Assembly: GCF_954871325.1 (NCBI RefSeq)
Contig: NC_088776.1
Span: 55,508,569 to 55,572,568 of the forward strand
Length of the DNA: 64,000 nucleotides
Reading direction: 5' to 3'
From: Gordionus sp. m RMFG-2023
Taxonomy: Eukaryota; Nematomorpha; Gordioida; Chordodea; Parachordodidae
The translations under genes and the position numbers were made by a program. Each line of letters begins with the position of its first letter. Position 1 is the first letter of the stretch. Positions 62,883 through 64,000 of the stretch are shown one piece after another. A model generated the notes under the pieces. It did not search any database. It saw only the letters and a program-made list of their open reading frames with translations, and was not told the DNA's origin.

Positions 62883-63705
62883 TTTGAATACAGCTAAGAT
62901 AGAATGGGCAAAATCCGTCACAACCTCAACCCTATTTCCGATCTCTGTGAAGCAGAAGGATTGAGATTTACCACTTGTGAAAAACTCCGTTGATTACCTT
63001 ATTTGGAGTCTCTCACCATTGGCTAGATCCCCATTTATTGAACTTATTAAAGATCGGGGATATGAATTTTTAGATATTCCATCTACCAATCTCAAACTCG
63101 AATTGGACAACCATGAGCTCAGTTATGTTTTATGTATCAGGCTCAACATTCCCTTTTCATTACCATATAAATGCAGCAAATGTCATACTGTTGATGACAA
63201 TATGGCGCTTCATCCTTTACATTGCAATCGTAATCCCGGCCGGCAAACTCGACATTTGATATGCAATCAAATTATATCTCTTGCACTTAGGTCAGCTGGT
63301 TTTCCTACCTCAATGGAGCCTTCTGGCTTATTTTCCGATAGTAGGCGTTCTGATGGGGTCACACGTATTCCATGGTATCAAGGAAAATTTTTAATATGGG
63401 ATTTCTCTTGTCTGGACACTAACCCCCCCTCTAATTTTAACAAGGACGCTCTGAACAGAGCTCAAAATTTTAAGATCAGCAAATACAGCGCTGATTCCTC
63501 AAATTACATATTCATACCCATCATTTGCTCCACCTTAACTACATATGGTGATTTGGCTAAAAACTTATTTAAAGACGTTGGCCGCCTAATCAGAAAAAAT
63601 TCTGGGGAGCCTCGCGAACGTTTTTACTTAAGGCAGAGGATCGCAATAGCCATTCTTAAGGCTAATTATGTTTGTTTTATTAATTCGATCTCTCCTGATG
63701 ATTAG
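62883..63705 (+). pseudogene. LINE C-terminal domain: zinc knuckle and restriction-like endonuclease region
   Basis: End of a non-LTR retrotransposon polyprotein. An open stretch of 242 codons (62977-63705) reads LELDNHELSYVLCIRLNIPF, then a Cys/His knuckle CSKCHTVDDNMALHPLHC, NPGRQTRH, MEPSGLFSDSRRSDGVT, IPWYQGKFLIWDFSCLDT and later RFYLRQRIAIAILKANYVCF. This matches the tail found in many invertebrate reverse transcriptases, usually RPDGVT..PW..G..L.WD.TC.DT. The usual RPD is RSD here. An in-frame stop lies just upstream at about 62963, and no reverse transcriptase domain is present, so the copy is 5'-truncated. Confidence 0.82.
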
Positions 63706-64000
63706 ATGAAGGAGGTTTGGAATAATTTCTGCTGCTTTCGCTTATGCCTCAATATTGTCCTTTTGTTATTATGATTTTTTTTTTCGTAATTTTTAACTAA
63801 TTATATATTTTTCAATGATGATTTATATATAAATAATGAATTTAAAAAAATCCCGTAAAAAAATAATATTAAAATTAGCCTTTAATAATAAAAATTTTTC
63901 CAAAAAATCCTTAAATATATTAATATTGACTCTTATAAATGCTCACTTTATCTTGAGGCTTAGGATTCACTTTAATAATTTTTCCTGCTATTACACAACT
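63706..64000. other. Sequence after the LINE tail
   Basis: AT-rich. Likely includes the LINE 3' untranslated region; no poly(A) or tandem tail and no target duplication could be identified before the window ends. Confidence 0.4.

Overview
This is a very AT-rich window from an invertebrate animal nuclear genome. Coding exons stand out as islands of higher GC in flanks that look like roughly three-quarters A+T. Genes are split by GT-AG introns from 49 bp to about 4 kb. The gene content (junctophilin, class A GPCR, lysosomal DNase II, nuclear PRPF18) is metazoan. I cannot name the species or phylum from sequence alone.

Four host genes could be rebuilt, and every exon join keeps the reading frame. 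(1) A class A (rhodopsin-like) GPCR on the minus strand, 5159-6577, two coding exons, about 411 aa. (2) A complete deoxyribonuclease-2 (DNase II) gene on the minus strand, 10333-14457, eight coding exons, about 382 aa, with signal peptide and both catalytic HxK motifs. (3) A complete junctophilin gene on the minus strand, 18109-40088, twelve coding exons, about 1,470 aa. It has MORN repeats, joining region, helical region, a long divergent region and a C-terminal membrane anchor, plus an N-terminal extension of about 148 residues. (4) A complete pre-mRNA-splicing factor 18 gene (PRPF18) on the plus strand, 56190-61343, seven coding exons, about 359 aa. They do not form an operon or an obvious pathway; this is ordinary animal gene order with three unrelated minus-strand genes followed by one plus-strand gene.

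The rest is mostly decayed mobile DNA. A 1.5 kb hAT element with perfect 8-bp target duplications and only the C-terminal half of its transposase lies at 42521-44015, and solo ends of the same family occur elsewhere. Two more hAT transposase fossils lie at about 49.76-50.85 kb and inside PRPF18 intron 3. Small palindromic hAT-type MITEs are scattered through introns and spacers, two of them with clear 8-bp duplications; one site at 31.5-31.9 kb is nested three deep. Pieces of a LINE family with a zinc-knuckle and restriction-like-endonuclease C-terminus occur at about 8.7-9.0, 54.7-55.1 and 62.9-63.7 kb.

About 44-56 kb is gene-poor: it holds transposon remnants, AT-rich filler and one weak, unrecognised coding candidate at 45.1-45.9 kb. 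I found no CRISPR array, rRNA, tRNA or virus-like element that I can support. No wholly new system is evident. The most unusual items are the extended junctophilin, the GPCR with altered signature motifs, and the nested hAT/MITE landscape.
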